Shown here one piece after another: positions 24,568 to 32,713 of a stretch of 64,000 bases of DNA. Below the pieces are notes generated by a model. The model saw nothing but the letters and a program-made list of their open reading frames with translations. It was not told the DNA's origin and made no database searches. The position numbers were made by a program, and so were the translations under genes. The DNA is from Akkermansia muciniphila (GTDB lineage Bacteria; Verrucomicrobiota; Verrucomicrobiia; Verrucomicrobiales; Akkermansiaceae): the NCBI GenBank assembly GCA_945874895.1, contig CAMCIC010000011.1, forward strand, positions 1 through 64,000, given 5' to 3'. Every line of letters begins with the position of its first letter. Position 1 is the stretch's first letter.

Positions 24568-25497
24568 TCACTGACCGTTTTGGGGTGGTGACAGATCGCG
24601 CATTCCTTTCAAACCTTCCATCATGGCCTTTAAACCCGTGGTCAGCTTTTGTGCGCTGGCCATGGTTTGATCCAGTCTTTCCAGTTCCATTGCCGGCAGA
24701 TTGCCGTCTTGGAAGGGCATTTGCTGGGGATTTTTCCCGCGTGCTTCCGTGGCTTTTTGAACAATGCCTGCCAATTTTTGTTGCTGATCCGCCGTGAGGA
24801 TTTCTTGCAACTGCTCGGCGAGAATCGGGTCGCTCAGGTCATTGCCGCCACGTCCCGAGAATGCGAAGCCGCTCACGTTGCGCATGACGGCCAATGTATC
24901 ATCGGCGATCGCATCGTATTCCTGCTGGTTGATTTCTCCGCGTTTGAGAGCATCACCCGCGAGAATCGTTTCCATCATGCCTGAGGGATCGGCTTCCAAT
25001 GCGGCGGCCAACTCATTGACCGCATCCATGCGCTCACCTACGCGTTGTTCTACGATGGTTGCGGCTTTGTTTTTTTGTTCATCGTTCAATTCCAACCGCG
25101 AAGCCAGAGCATCCGATGCTTGTTTGATGGCGAGCTCTTTGGCCGATGAGGCACCTGCGAGTCCTGCTCCCATGTCGGCGAGCTGCATGGCGTCTTTCAT
25201 CAGTCCCGCCATGTCCTGGGTAATTTTTTTCGACAGCTTGGTGCGGCCGTCGCCATATTTTTCCGCCAGTTTGGCCCATGCGCCATCGGAGCCACGATCG
25301 TTCGAAGAAGCTTTTGCCCCTACAGCGGGTGCGTTGCCTGCATTCGTGGCATTGGTTTTCAAGGCCGTTGCCATCGCCGCCGCCGCGGATTCTTCCGTAT
25401 CCGAGTTGTTTTTTTTGCCCATGGTGGAGCCGAGATACATTCCGCCAGCGAGCAGCGCGATGCCGGCAACGGCAATCATCAAATTTTTTTGTTTCAT
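24568..25497 (-). CDS. Membrane-anchored helical protein of unknown function
   Basis: A 309-residue protein from the ATG at 25497 with one N-terminal hydrophobic anchor (MIAVAGIALLAGGMYLGSTM). A low-complexity Ala/Asn linker and a long helical domain rich in Glu, Gln and Met follow. The segment ELNDEQKNKAATIVEQRVGE and later ILTADQQQKLAGIV resemble the LTxxQ/Spy-type pattern of periplasmic chaperones, but the match is weak. It is divergent from the TMEM43-family gene with 119 bases between starts. Confidence 0.7.
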   Translation of the reverse strand: MKQKNLMIAVAGIALLAGGMYLGSTMGKKNNSDTEESAAAAMATALKTNATNAGNAPAVGAKASSNDRGSDGAWAKLAEKYGDGRTKLSKKITQDMAGLMKDAMQLADMGAGLAGASSAKELAIKQASDALASRLELNDEQKNKAATIVEQRVGERMDAVNELAAALEADPSGMMETILAGDALKRGEINQQEYDAIADDTLAVMRNVSGFAFSGRGGNDLSDPILAEQLQEILTADQQQKLAGIVQKATEARGKNPQQMPFQDGNLPAMELERLDQTMASAQKLTTGLKAMMEGLKGMRDLSPPQNGQ

Positions 25498-25616
25498 AGA
25501 GGCTTGATCGGAACAAAAGCGTTTCGCGTTGATTGTTCCGTTCAAATTTCACCACAAAATGTGCTTTTCAGCAAGATACAAACGTGGAACATGGGGATCA
25601 CTCCATTCATCATCTC

Positions 25617-26762
25617 ATGAACAACGATTCGTTTTCGGAAGTCACACACACCGGTTGGTTGTCTAGGTTGGGCAAATCCGTCACCGGCTTGCTCATCGGG
25701 CTCGTTCTCACCGTGGGCTCGTTTCCTCTGCTGTGGTGGAATGAGGGTCGTAGTGTGAAAACCCACCAAGGTCTGAAGGAAGGAGAGAAGATTGCCATCA
25801 CGATTGGCGCGGATGCCGTCGATGCGGGCCACGATGGCAAATTGGTGCACGTTGTCGGACACGCCGCGGCTAAGGACGAGGTGGTCGATCCGGTATTCGG
25901 GCCCAAATTTCCCGGTGCCATCAAACTTTGCCGCAAGGTCGAGATGTTCCAGTGGGTGGAAACCAAAAAAACCACTACGAAGACGAAACTGGGCGGCGGC
26001 GAAGAGACGGTAACGGAATACCATTACCAACAGGAGTGGGCGGAAAAGTTTCACCCATCTAACGAATTTCGCCAACCGCAAGGGCATGCAAACACGCAAC
26101 CCGCTCATCGGAGTGAGACATTCGTTTCTCATAACGCCACGATCGGTGCCTTTGCCCTGCCAGGATTTCTCATTGATCTCTGGCGGGACCTGCGTCCCAT
26201 GACTCTTGCCATCGATGCAATCAAGCCCGAGCACAGGGAAAAAGCGCAATTGCAAGGTGAGTGGCTCTATTTGTTAGGTCGGTCGGATCGTCCTGTGAAT
26301 GGCGATTTGCGCGTTAAGTTTGATGCGATCCCCGAGGGCGACGCCAGTGTGTTGGCGCGACAAGTGAGAAACACTTTCGAACCGTATTTGACGCAGGTAG
26401 GAACCAAAATCGCGCGGATCAACGCGGGCGTTCAAAGCAAGGAGTCGATGTTTGCCGCCGCACAAGCGGAAAACACCCTGCACACTTGGCTTTTTCGAGG
26501 ATTGGGTGCGCTGCTGATGTTCATCGGCATCGGCTTAGTGTTTCAACCGTTCAAAGTTTTTGCGGATGTGCTGCCGCTGGCGGGCCGGATTGTGGGCGCA
26601 GGCACAGGCATGATTGCCTTGTTGCTAGCGGGCATTGGATCTACGATCACCATCTCTCTGGCTTGGCTGTGGTATCGCCCACTCCTCGGCGCGGCGGTGC
26701 TGATCGGCACGATATCATTGGTCGTGCTGCTGGTCCGCCGTTTCCGCTCCAAGTCGGCATGA
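25617..26762 (+). CDS. TMEM43-family membrane protein
   Basis: A 381-residue protein with one N-terminal TM helix (TGLLIGLVLTVGSFPLLWW), a large outer domain and three C-terminal TM helices (about residues 290-375). This is the TMEM43/LUMA architecture. Family strings are WWNEGRSVKTHQGLKEG, VEMFQWVETKK and YHYQQEWAEKFHPSNEF. Known mainly from animals, the family has many bacterial members of unknown role, probably in membrane organisation. The ATG at 25617 follows no clear ribosome site. A small two-TM gene follows 80 bases later. Confidence 0.85.
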   Translation: MNNDSFSEVTHTGWLSRLGKSVTGLLIGLVLTVGSFPLLWWNEGRSVKTHQGLKEGEKIAITIGADAVDAGHDGKLVHVVGHAAAKDEVVDPVFGPKFPGAIKLCRKVEMFQWVETKKTTTKTKLGGGEETVTEYHYQQEWAEKFHPSNEFRQPQGHANTQPAHRSETFVSHNATIGAFALPGFLIDLWRDLRPMTLAIDAIKPEHREKAQLQGEWLYLLGRSDRPVNGDLRVKFDAIPEGDASVLARQVRNTFEPYLTQVGTKIARINAGVQSKESMFAAAQAENTLHTWLFRGLGALLMFIGIGLVFQPFKVFADVLPLAGRIVGAGTGMIALLLAGIGSTITISLAWLWYRPLLGAAVLIGTISLVVLLVRRFRSKSA

Positions 26763-26842
26763 GATCCCACGTCCGCTAGCGATTGGAAACAGGGGACTTT
26801 TTTCTCATTGCTGAAATGGGCGCGCGCGGCCATCTTGTATGG

Positions 26843-27103
26843 ATGAAAAAGTTTTTTGCTCTTCTGATCGCTCTGCTCAGCGCCTGGGTTTTGTTTACTC
26901 CTTTTGATCTGCCGCCCATCCCGTTTTTTTTCATCGATGAAGCCATCGCGCTGCTCTTGTTCACCAAATCGATGTCTTATCTGGGCTTTGATATTGCCCG
27001 CATTTTGCCGTTTCTCTCGAGTCGTGTTCGCAAAAATGCATCGACCACTCCCCCCGCCGCGGGGACCGGCAGGGGGAAAGGGTCTGTGATCGATATCGAA
27101 TAG
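26843..27103 (+). CDS. Small two-helix membrane protein
   Basis: An 86-residue protein with two hydrophobic segments (FFALLIALLSAWVLFTPF and FFFIDEAIALLLFTKSMSYL) and a short basic, Pro/Thr-rich tail. Upstream in-frame starts at 26783 or 26816 are possible but give a polar extension. It lies on the same strand behind the TMEM43-family gene, which suggests co-expression. The central PPIPFFFIDEAIALLLF pattern resembles small DUF1232-like membrane proteins, without certainty. Confidence 0.65.
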   Translation: MKKFFALLIALLSAWVLFTPFDLPPIPFFFIDEAIALLLFTKSMSYLGFDIARILPFLSSRVRKNASTTPPAAGTGRGKGSVIDIE

Positions 27104-27190
27104 CGAGATTCGCGTCTGACACACGCAAGGCGGAGCAAAGCTTGCATTGCAGAAAGATCGGGGCTACATCATTCGTAACGTAATCAGAAC

Positions 27191-28726
27191 ATGAGCGACT
27201 CTAGTGAAGCAATCAAACCTCGGAAGCCCATTTATCTCACCTTGATCGGACTGGGAGCCTGCGCGTGCATGTTGGCCATGCCAGCGCTAGCCGGACCACC
27301 CAATGGTCAAGCATTGCCGGACATCATGCGGTTTCTCGGCCGTTTTCACCCGGTCATTCTGCACCTGCCCATCGGGATTTTGACCCTTGCCTTAATCAAG
27401 GAATTCATCTCGCTTGTCTCTCGGGACACCCAGTCCACCCGTAGCATCATGTTTTTTGCCGCAGCTTCCTCGGTGATTGCCGTGATCGCAGGATTTTTGC
27501 TGTATCAGAGCGATCTCGATGGAGAAGCCACCGATCTCGGCAACCGTCACTTGTGGGGAGGCATCGCTTTTTCCTGCGTGACCATTCTCGCCTACATTGT
27601 CAAATCATGGACGGACGCGGGCGCCGCGAATCCTTGGTTCTACCGCCTCTTGCTCGTTGCAAGTGCAGGCGTGATGGGTTTCGCCAGCCATGATGGCGCC
27701 TCCATGGTTCACGGCACCGATTACCTCAGCAAATACGCACCACCTGCGCTCAAGCCACTGCTCGGTGAAAAAGCGGTCCACTCTACCGCGCCGGACGCGG
27801 GAACCGCTGTTGACGAGCCGCTGATCTATCAGGATGTGGTTGCTCCGATGATGGAAGAGAAATGCTGGAAGTGTCATAATGCCGATAAGATCAAAGGCAA
27901 GTTCCGCATGGATACCTACGAACTTCTCGTCAAAGGTGGCAAGGAAGGCGCGGGACTCGTCGCTGGAGACGCCGCCAAGAGCAACATCGTCAATCGTTGC
28001 GAGCTGCCTATCGATGACGAAGAGCGCATGCCACCCGATGAAAAACCTGGTCTAACGAACGAGCAACTCATCGTCATCAAGTGGTGGATCAATGCCGGTG
28101 CCTCACCCGCGCTGAAACTTAGCGAAGCCAATGCTCCCGCCGATGTGACTGCCATTCTCGCCAAACAAAAACCGGTGGTGAAAAAACCGACCGCGCCTGC
28201 GCCCACCACGGGTGCCGCCCCCGCCGAAGCCCCCAAAGCCGATACCAACCGCGATGCTCTCAAGACCGCCATGGCCGAAGTACAGAAATCTTTCCCCGGC
28301 GCCGTACAGTTTGAATCGCAGGCATCTTCTGGTATTACTTTCACTGCCGTCAGCATGCGAGGAAAGTTCAGTGATGACGATACCGCTAAGCTCGGTCCCG
28401 TTCTTGCTGGTCTGGTTTCCGCTGATTTTTCCGCTGCCCTGATTACCGATCAATCCCTCTCTCTGCTCACCCCAGCGAAAGGCTTGCGCACCTTGCGCGT
28501 TTCCGAGACGAAAGTGACGGATGCCGGTATGGACACCATTGCCAAGATGACATCTTTGGAATCGCTCAATCTCTACGGCACTGAAGTGACCGATGCCGGT
28601 CTACAAAAACTCGGCGCCCTGCCGCAGTTGAAAAAACTCTTCGTCTGGCGCAGCAAAGTCACGCCCGCTGGCATACAGGAGCTGAAAAAGAAACTCCCCC
28701 AGTGCGAGATCGAGACGGGGATGTAA
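27191..28726 (+). CDS. DUF2231 / planctomycete-type cytochrome c / leucine-rich-repeat protein
   Basis: A 511-residue membrane protein with three parts. Residues ~1-190 are a DUF2231-like domain with several TM helices and HLPIGILTLALIKEF. Residues ~210-320 hold a covalent heme site CWKCH (225-229) with KIKGKFRMDTYELLVKGG and MPP in ERMPPDEKPGLT, the PSCyt1 pattern. After a Pro/Ala linker, residues ~420-511 are leucine-rich repeats (LRTLRVSETKVTDAGMDTI, LESLNLYGTEVTDAGLQKL). It is probably an electron carrier held at the inner membrane with a protein-binding end. TTGCAT-17-TACATC lies upstream. Confidence 0.88.
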   Translation: MSDSSEAIKPRKPIYLTLIGLGACACMLAMPALAGPPNGQALPDIMRFLGRFHPVILHLPIGILTLALIKEFISLVSRDTQSTRSIMFFAAASSVIAVIAGFLLYQSDLDGEATDLGNRHLWGGIAFSCVTILAYIVKSWTDAGAANPWFYRLLLVASAGVMGFASHDGASMVHGTDYLSKYAPPALKPLLGEKAVHSTAPDAGTAVDEPLIYQDVVAPMMEEKCWKCHNADKIKGKFRMDTYELLVKGGKEGAGLVAGDAAKSNIVNRCELPIDDEERMPPDEKPGLTNEQLIVIKWWINAGASPALKLSEANAPADVTAILAKQKPVVKKPTAPAPTTGAAPAEAPKADTNRDALKTAMAEVQKSFPGAVQFESQASSGITFTAVSMRGKFSDDDTAKLGPVLAGLVSADFSAALITDQSLSLLTPAKGLRTLRVSETKVTDAGMDTIAKMTSLESLNLYGTEVTDAGLQKLGALPQLKKLFVWRSKVTPAGIQELKKKLPQCEIETGM

Positions 28727-28753
28727 TTCTCCAAGCATTTTGTTCATTCCTTG

Positions 28754-28785
28754 GCGATCCCGCTCCCTGTGGGATCGCTTTTTTT
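28754..28785 (+). terminator. Intrinsic terminator
   Basis: GCGATCCC (28754-28761) pairs with GGGATCGC (28771-28778), followed by seven T. It ends the DUF2231-cytochrome transcript. Confidence 0.88.
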
Positions 28786-28803
28786 ACGGACTTCTTTACC
28801 CAC

Positions 28804-30255
28804 TTACTCCTGCGTGTGGCGTTTTTCTAAGGCCACCATGGTGATGTCGTCCATTTGCGGTGCGTTACCAGTGAAGTCCTTGAGGGTGCGAAGCATTTTT
28901 TGTAGCACGATCTCCGCGCCCAGTGGCGAGCTTTGGAGGAAAGTTTCTTTCATGCGCTCGATGCCGAATTCTTCGTCCGCGCCGTTAAGCGCTTCTTTCA
29001 CCCCATCGGTGTGCAGCAACAGGCAGTCCCCGGGGGCGATTTGGAAAGCGAAGTCCTTGGTCACCCGCTCGAACACATCGCCTTCATCGATGCCCACTGC
29101 CAGCCCTGAGGGTTTGATTTGGGTGATTTCGCCGCTGTCCTTGTGAAACCAGAAGGCGGGATCATGTCCTGCGCGCGCCATCACCGCGTGGCCTTGATCG
29201 CCATCGAGAATCAGATAGGCCATGCTGATGAACATGTCCTCGCGGATGTCGGGAAATAGTTGGCGGTTTACCAAGGAAAGGACTCGCGCCGGCGAGGTTT
29301 GGTCCATCGCTACGCAGCGCAGCACGCTCCGGCACATGGCCATCAGCAAGCCCGCCGCCACTCCTTTGCCGGAAACATCCGCGATGACCAGTCCCCAGCG
29401 CTTGTTGCCGAGATCGATGAAGTCGTAATAATCCCCGCTGATGATGCGAGCAGGTGTATTGGTGCCAGCCACACGGTATCCTTCGATCGAGGGGTTATGC
29501 TGGGGCAGAAGAATCCGCTGCACTTCGCGTGCGGTGCGCAGCTCGTTTTCCAAAGTTCGTTTTTCGTTCGCTTCCTGATGCACCATCGAGTTGCCCAAGG
29601 CAAACGATGACTGTTCAGCCACGGAACGGAAGACGGCGAAGTCATGTTCCTTGAACTCGCCTTGGCTGTGCGGCTTGGCCACGGCGAGCACTCCCAGATC
29701 CTTGCCGCCGTGACGCAGCGGTGCGATCATGGCAGAGACGTTCTCATCATAGCTGACAAAGGCATCGCGGAACGACTCGTGGGTTTTTACGTCCGGCACG
29801 TGCACAGCTTTTCCCACAGTCAGACAATGTCCCAATACCCCCTCGTCGCTCGCTTGGTTCGACAAACGGAAATGGCTCTCCGCCGCGCGGGAATCCTTCT
29901 GTGCCCTGCGCATGACCTCAAGAGGAAGGCCGATGAGCTGAGGACAGCGTTCGCTCACGTATTTCGGCACCAGCCACTGTCGTGTTTCATTACTCAAATA
30001 AATCGCACCTCCTTGGGCGCTTACAACATCCACTACACCGTCTACGATGGTACGGTTTACGCTGTGGGGCGATGAGTCTTTTTCGATGGCCTCGCCGAGA
30101 TCGTGAAGAAAGTGGAACATGCGCTGTTCCTCGCCGACGATCTCGCTCTTTTCTTTTTCTAACAGTTTTGCACTGCGTCGGGCTCGCCATCCCCACAAGC
30201 CGATCAACACCAGCAAGGCCGCCAATCCGCACACGATGTAAAATTCAAGCGACAT
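28804..30255 (-). CDS. RsbU-like PP2C (SpoIIE) phosphatase with GAF domain
   Basis: A 483-residue protein with one N-terminal TM helix (FYIVCGLAALLVLIGLWGW), a GAF sensory domain (about 45-225) and a SpoIIE-type Ser/Thr phosphatase domain (about 245-480). The metal-binding residues are in RIISGDYYDFIDLG and VIADVSGKGVAAGLLMA, then MARAGHDPAF, LLLHTDGVKEA and QMDDITMVALE. It probably dephosphorylates a STAS-domain anti-anti-sigma factor. The STAS gene lies 33 bases upstream on the same strand. The matching kinase is not in the window. Confidence 0.92.
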   Translation of the reverse strand: MSLEFYIVCGLAALLVLIGLWGWRARRSAKLLEKEKSEIVGEEQRMFHFLHDLGEAIEKDSSPHSVNRTIVDGVVDVVSAQGGAIYLSNETRQWLVPKYVSERCPQLIGLPLEVMRRAQKDSRAAESHFRLSNQASDEGVLGHCLTVGKAVHVPDVKTHESFRDAFVSYDENVSAMIAPLRHGGKDLGVLAVAKPHSQGEFKEHDFAVFRSVAEQSSFALGNSMVHQEANEKRTLENELRTAREVQRILLPQHNPSIEGYRVAGTNTPARIISGDYYDFIDLGNKRWGLVIADVSGKGVAAGLLMAMCRSVLRCVAMDQTSPARVLSLVNRQLFPDIREDMFISMAYLILDGDQGHAVMARAGHDPAFWFHKDSGEITQIKPSGLAVGIDEGDVFERVTKDFAFQIAPGDCLLLHTDGVKEALNGADEEFGIERMKETFLQSSPLGAEIVLQKMLRTLKDFTGNAPQMDDITMVALEKRHTQE

Positions 30256-30288
30256 GTTTTGGGTTCGTGAGGAGACGGCATGACGACC

Positions 30289-30834
30289 TCAGCCGGAGGT
30301 GGACCCTAGTTCTTTTTCTAACAGTTGCACCACGTTATCAAACTTCTCTGCGTTGTCTTGGTTGGTGGCGGAGAGGATCTTGTGCGCTTCGAGAACTTCT
30401 TGGCTGCGCTCGCGCATGTTCAGCACAGCGCCAGTCCACGGTTGCAGTTGCCTGCGGATTTCCTCCAGTGCTGTCGCCCAGGGTGCCTCTGTGGGGTTGA
30501 TTTCCATCAGCGCGTTGAGTCCCAGATCTTCGAGCGAGGCGACATTCTTTTCCGCTGCGCCTGCGATTTCCAATCGCCCGCCATCGGATTGTTTGCTCAG
30601 TCGTATCGCCAAGCCTGCCAGCATGCCCATGAAGGTAGAGTCCATGCCCGTGCACAAGTGCAAGTCGATCACCACGCACCGTTCACCGTCTTGCAGGCTG
30701 CGCTCCGCGCATTGTTTTACCGCGGGGCTGCTCATGAAGTTTCCCTTGCCGGCACAACGGATCCACGAGTAGCCGTCAAATTTTCCCCAGTCGATATGAC
30801 TTGATTCACTCACAAATGACCTTAGCCGCAACAT
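30289..30834 (-). CDS. STAS-domain protein (anti-sigma factor antagonist type)
   Basis: A 181-residue protein. Residues ~14-115 form a STAS domain with CVVIDLHLCTGMDSTFMGML, where the Ser in MDSTFMG is the usual phosphorylation site. A C-terminal helical extension (~60 residues, ending DNVVQLLEKELG) is longer than in SpoIIAA/RsbV. With the adjacent SpoIIE-type phosphatase it forms a partner-switching pair for a sigma factor or another output. The kinase and target are elsewhere. Confidence 0.87.
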   Translation of the reverse strand: MLRLRSFVSESSHIDWGKFDGYSWIRCAGKGNFMSSPAVKQCAERSLQDGERCVVIDLHLCTGMDSTFMGMLAGLAIRLSKQSDGGRLEIAGAAEKNVASLEDLGLNALMEINPTEAPWATALEEIRRQLQPWTGAVLNMRERSQEVLEAHKILSATNQDNAEKFDNVVQLLEKELGSTSG

Positions 30835-30940
30835 TCACGCGACGCCCCTACTCTAGGCAAATTCACGATGAGGTCAACGCCGGAAAAAACTTTCTCTGTA
30901 TCGCAAGCACGCATTTTTCTTTTGGATCACGGTTCACAAG

Positions 30941-31012
30941 TGGGCCCGACAGGAATCGAACCTGTACCTACGGCTTCGGAGACCATCGTCCTATCCATTG
31001 GACTACGGGCCC
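30941..31012 (-). tRNA. tRNA-Arg (anticodon CCG)
   Basis: On the minus strand the 72-base cloverleaf is complete. The acceptor stem is GGGCCCG with CGGGCCC and discriminator A. The D stem is GTCC/GGAC, the anticodon stem ATGGT/GCCGT with loop CTCCGAA (anticodon CCG, reads CGG), and the T arm ACAGG-TTCGATT-CCTGT. CCA is not encoded. Just upstream on the minus strand is an inverted repeat CCAAGGT/ACCTTGG (31035-31058). Confidence 0.97.
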
Positions 31013-31084
31013 ATGTGATGAGCTGCTGCGGCCGCCAAGGTAGCGTAACAAACCTTGGTCTGGCAAGCATCGGTTTTGCGGATT

Positions 31085-32491
31085 TCACACCCGTGCTTGC
31101 AACCATTTGCCGCGAAAGTGCAGCCAGGAAAACACCAGTGCCTGCACGGTGAGATCTACGGCGAAAATGGTCCACACTCCCACCAGGGTGAGATGTCCCG
31201 TCGATTTGAAATAAAACAACACGCCGATGCGGAAAAACGCCATGATGGAAAAGGCCCATTTCATCACGAGGGGCGTCGCACCCGCGCCGCGCATCGTCGT
31301 TTTTAACAAAATGCACGTGGCGAAAGCTGGTTGGGAAAAGGCACATACTACGAGCAAAGGCGTTGCCATACGCAAATGCTCCTCACTCCCCGCCGCGAGA
31401 ATGTTGACCAGAAACTCGCGAAACAAAACGAAACAAAGTCCGAGAAAACTCATGACAGCAATGTTGAGCTTCCAGCAAAATCGAACAACTCGCACGGCCA
31501 TGGGTTTCGATCCAGCGCCCAAGTATTGTCCCGTCAAGGCCGCTGCTGCGGTGGCGATGGCGAAGCCTGGCATGAAACTCATCGACTCCACCCGGATGGC
31601 AATCATGTGTGCGCCCAGCGAGCCATGCACGGGAAGTTGGGAGATCGTCTGGATGCCGAAGTAGTGGATCATCCACATGCCGGCAACCTCCATCGATTGG
31701 GGAATGCCGACGCGAACAATGCGTGTGAGGGTTTCGCGATGGAAACGCAGCGCCTCACGCGTCCAGCGCAGCGTCACCTCATGGCCGCCTTTGCGCAACC
31801 AAAGTACCATCGATACCGAAATCAGGCCGGCGATCCATCCGCACACCGTTCCTGCGGCGATGCCCGCAATGCCATGTCCGCCGACGGGTTCAGGACCAAA
31901 AACAAACAGCACGCTGAGCAGAAAATTCACCACATTGACTACGATCATCGCGAAAAACGGCGTGCGGGTGTCGCCCGATCCGCGCAGCGCGGCATTCAAT
32001 GCCATCATCGCTCCGCTGAATGGACCCGATAAAGCCAATACGGTAAGAAATTCCCCGGCAAAGATCGAGGCCTGCGGCGACATGTCCATTTTGTCCACCA
32101 ACCAACCGGAGCCCATTCTCAGTAAGGCAAAGGATCCCAATCCCGCCGCCAGACCCAGCCACAAGCCCTGGCACATGCCGCGACGGGCAAGCAAAGTATC
32201 TCGCGCGCCACAGGCTCGCGATACCAAGGCCATGACTCCGACGGCTACCGCACCTTGGAGAATATTGAAAAACCAGCCTACGTAACCGCCCAACCCCATC
32301 GCGTCGAGAATGGCCACACGCGTTTCCCCGCTGGCCATGCGGCTGGACACCATAATGTCGGTGACTCCCACAAGGAAGGTCAGTGCATTCTCTAGCAAGG
32401 GCCATACGGCCAGCAAAGCCACCTGACGCGATAGGCTCAAACTACCGAGTTTGCCTGCCAGTATGGGCTTTTTGTGATCCGCATCAACCAT
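31085..32491 (-). CDS. MATE-family multidrug/toxin efflux transporter
   Basis: A 468-residue integral membrane protein with about 12 hydrophobic helices in two MatE halves. The first half opens with SRQVALLAVWPLLENALTFL and VGVTDIMVSSRM. The typical GSGDTRTPFFAMIVVNVVNF and the second-half GIPQSMEVAGMWMIHYFG and TGQYLGAGSKP support the family. It would export cationic compounds using a Na+ or H+ gradient. It stands between the tRNA-Arg gene and the giant ThuA-heme gene. Confidence 0.9.
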   Translation of the reverse strand: MVDADHKKPILAGKLGSLSLSRQVALLAVWPLLENALTFLVGVTDIMVSSRMASGETRVAILDAMGLGGYVGWFFNILQGAVAVGVMALVSRACGARDTLLARRGMCQGLWLGLAAGLGSFALLRMGSGWLVDKMDMSPQASIFAGEFLTVLALSGPFSGAMMALNAALRGSGDTRTPFFAMIVVNVVNFLLSVLFVFGPEPVGGHGIAGIAAGTVCGWIAGLISVSMVLWLRKGGHEVTLRWTREALRFHRETLTRIVRVGIPQSMEVAGMWMIHYFGIQTISQLPVHGSLGAHMIAIRVESMSFMPGFAIATAAAALTGQYLGAGSKPMAVRVVRFCWKLNIAVMSFLGLCFVLFREFLVNILAAGSEEHLRMATPLLVVCAFSQPAFATCILLKTTMRGAGATPLVMKWAFSIMAFFRIGVLFYFKSTGHLTLVGVWTIFAVDLTVQALVFSWLHFRGKWLQARV

Positions 32492-32663
32492 GCCGCACTA
32501 TGGGGTGAGGGAGGGCTGCGTGGCGGCATATTTTGCCGTCTCCGTGCGTTTCGTTGCAGCCCATCAGTGAATCCGTCATCGTTTTCCTGCAGCACCCGCT
32601 GCAATCGGATTTTCACGGAGGATCGATAAAACACAAGCCATGAATCAGACGCAGAGGAAAATC

Positions 32664-32690
32664 AAAAAAAGCCGCCCATGCGGGCGGCTT
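32664..32690 (-). terminator. Intrinsic terminator of the ThuA-heme gene
   Basis: On the minus strand AAGCCGCCC pairs with GGGCGGCTT over a 4-base loop, followed by seven T (32670-32664). It lies 24 bases after the stop at 32714. Confidence 0.88.
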
Positions 32691-32713
32691 TCTTGGGTGG
32701 ATTTTTTCGATTG

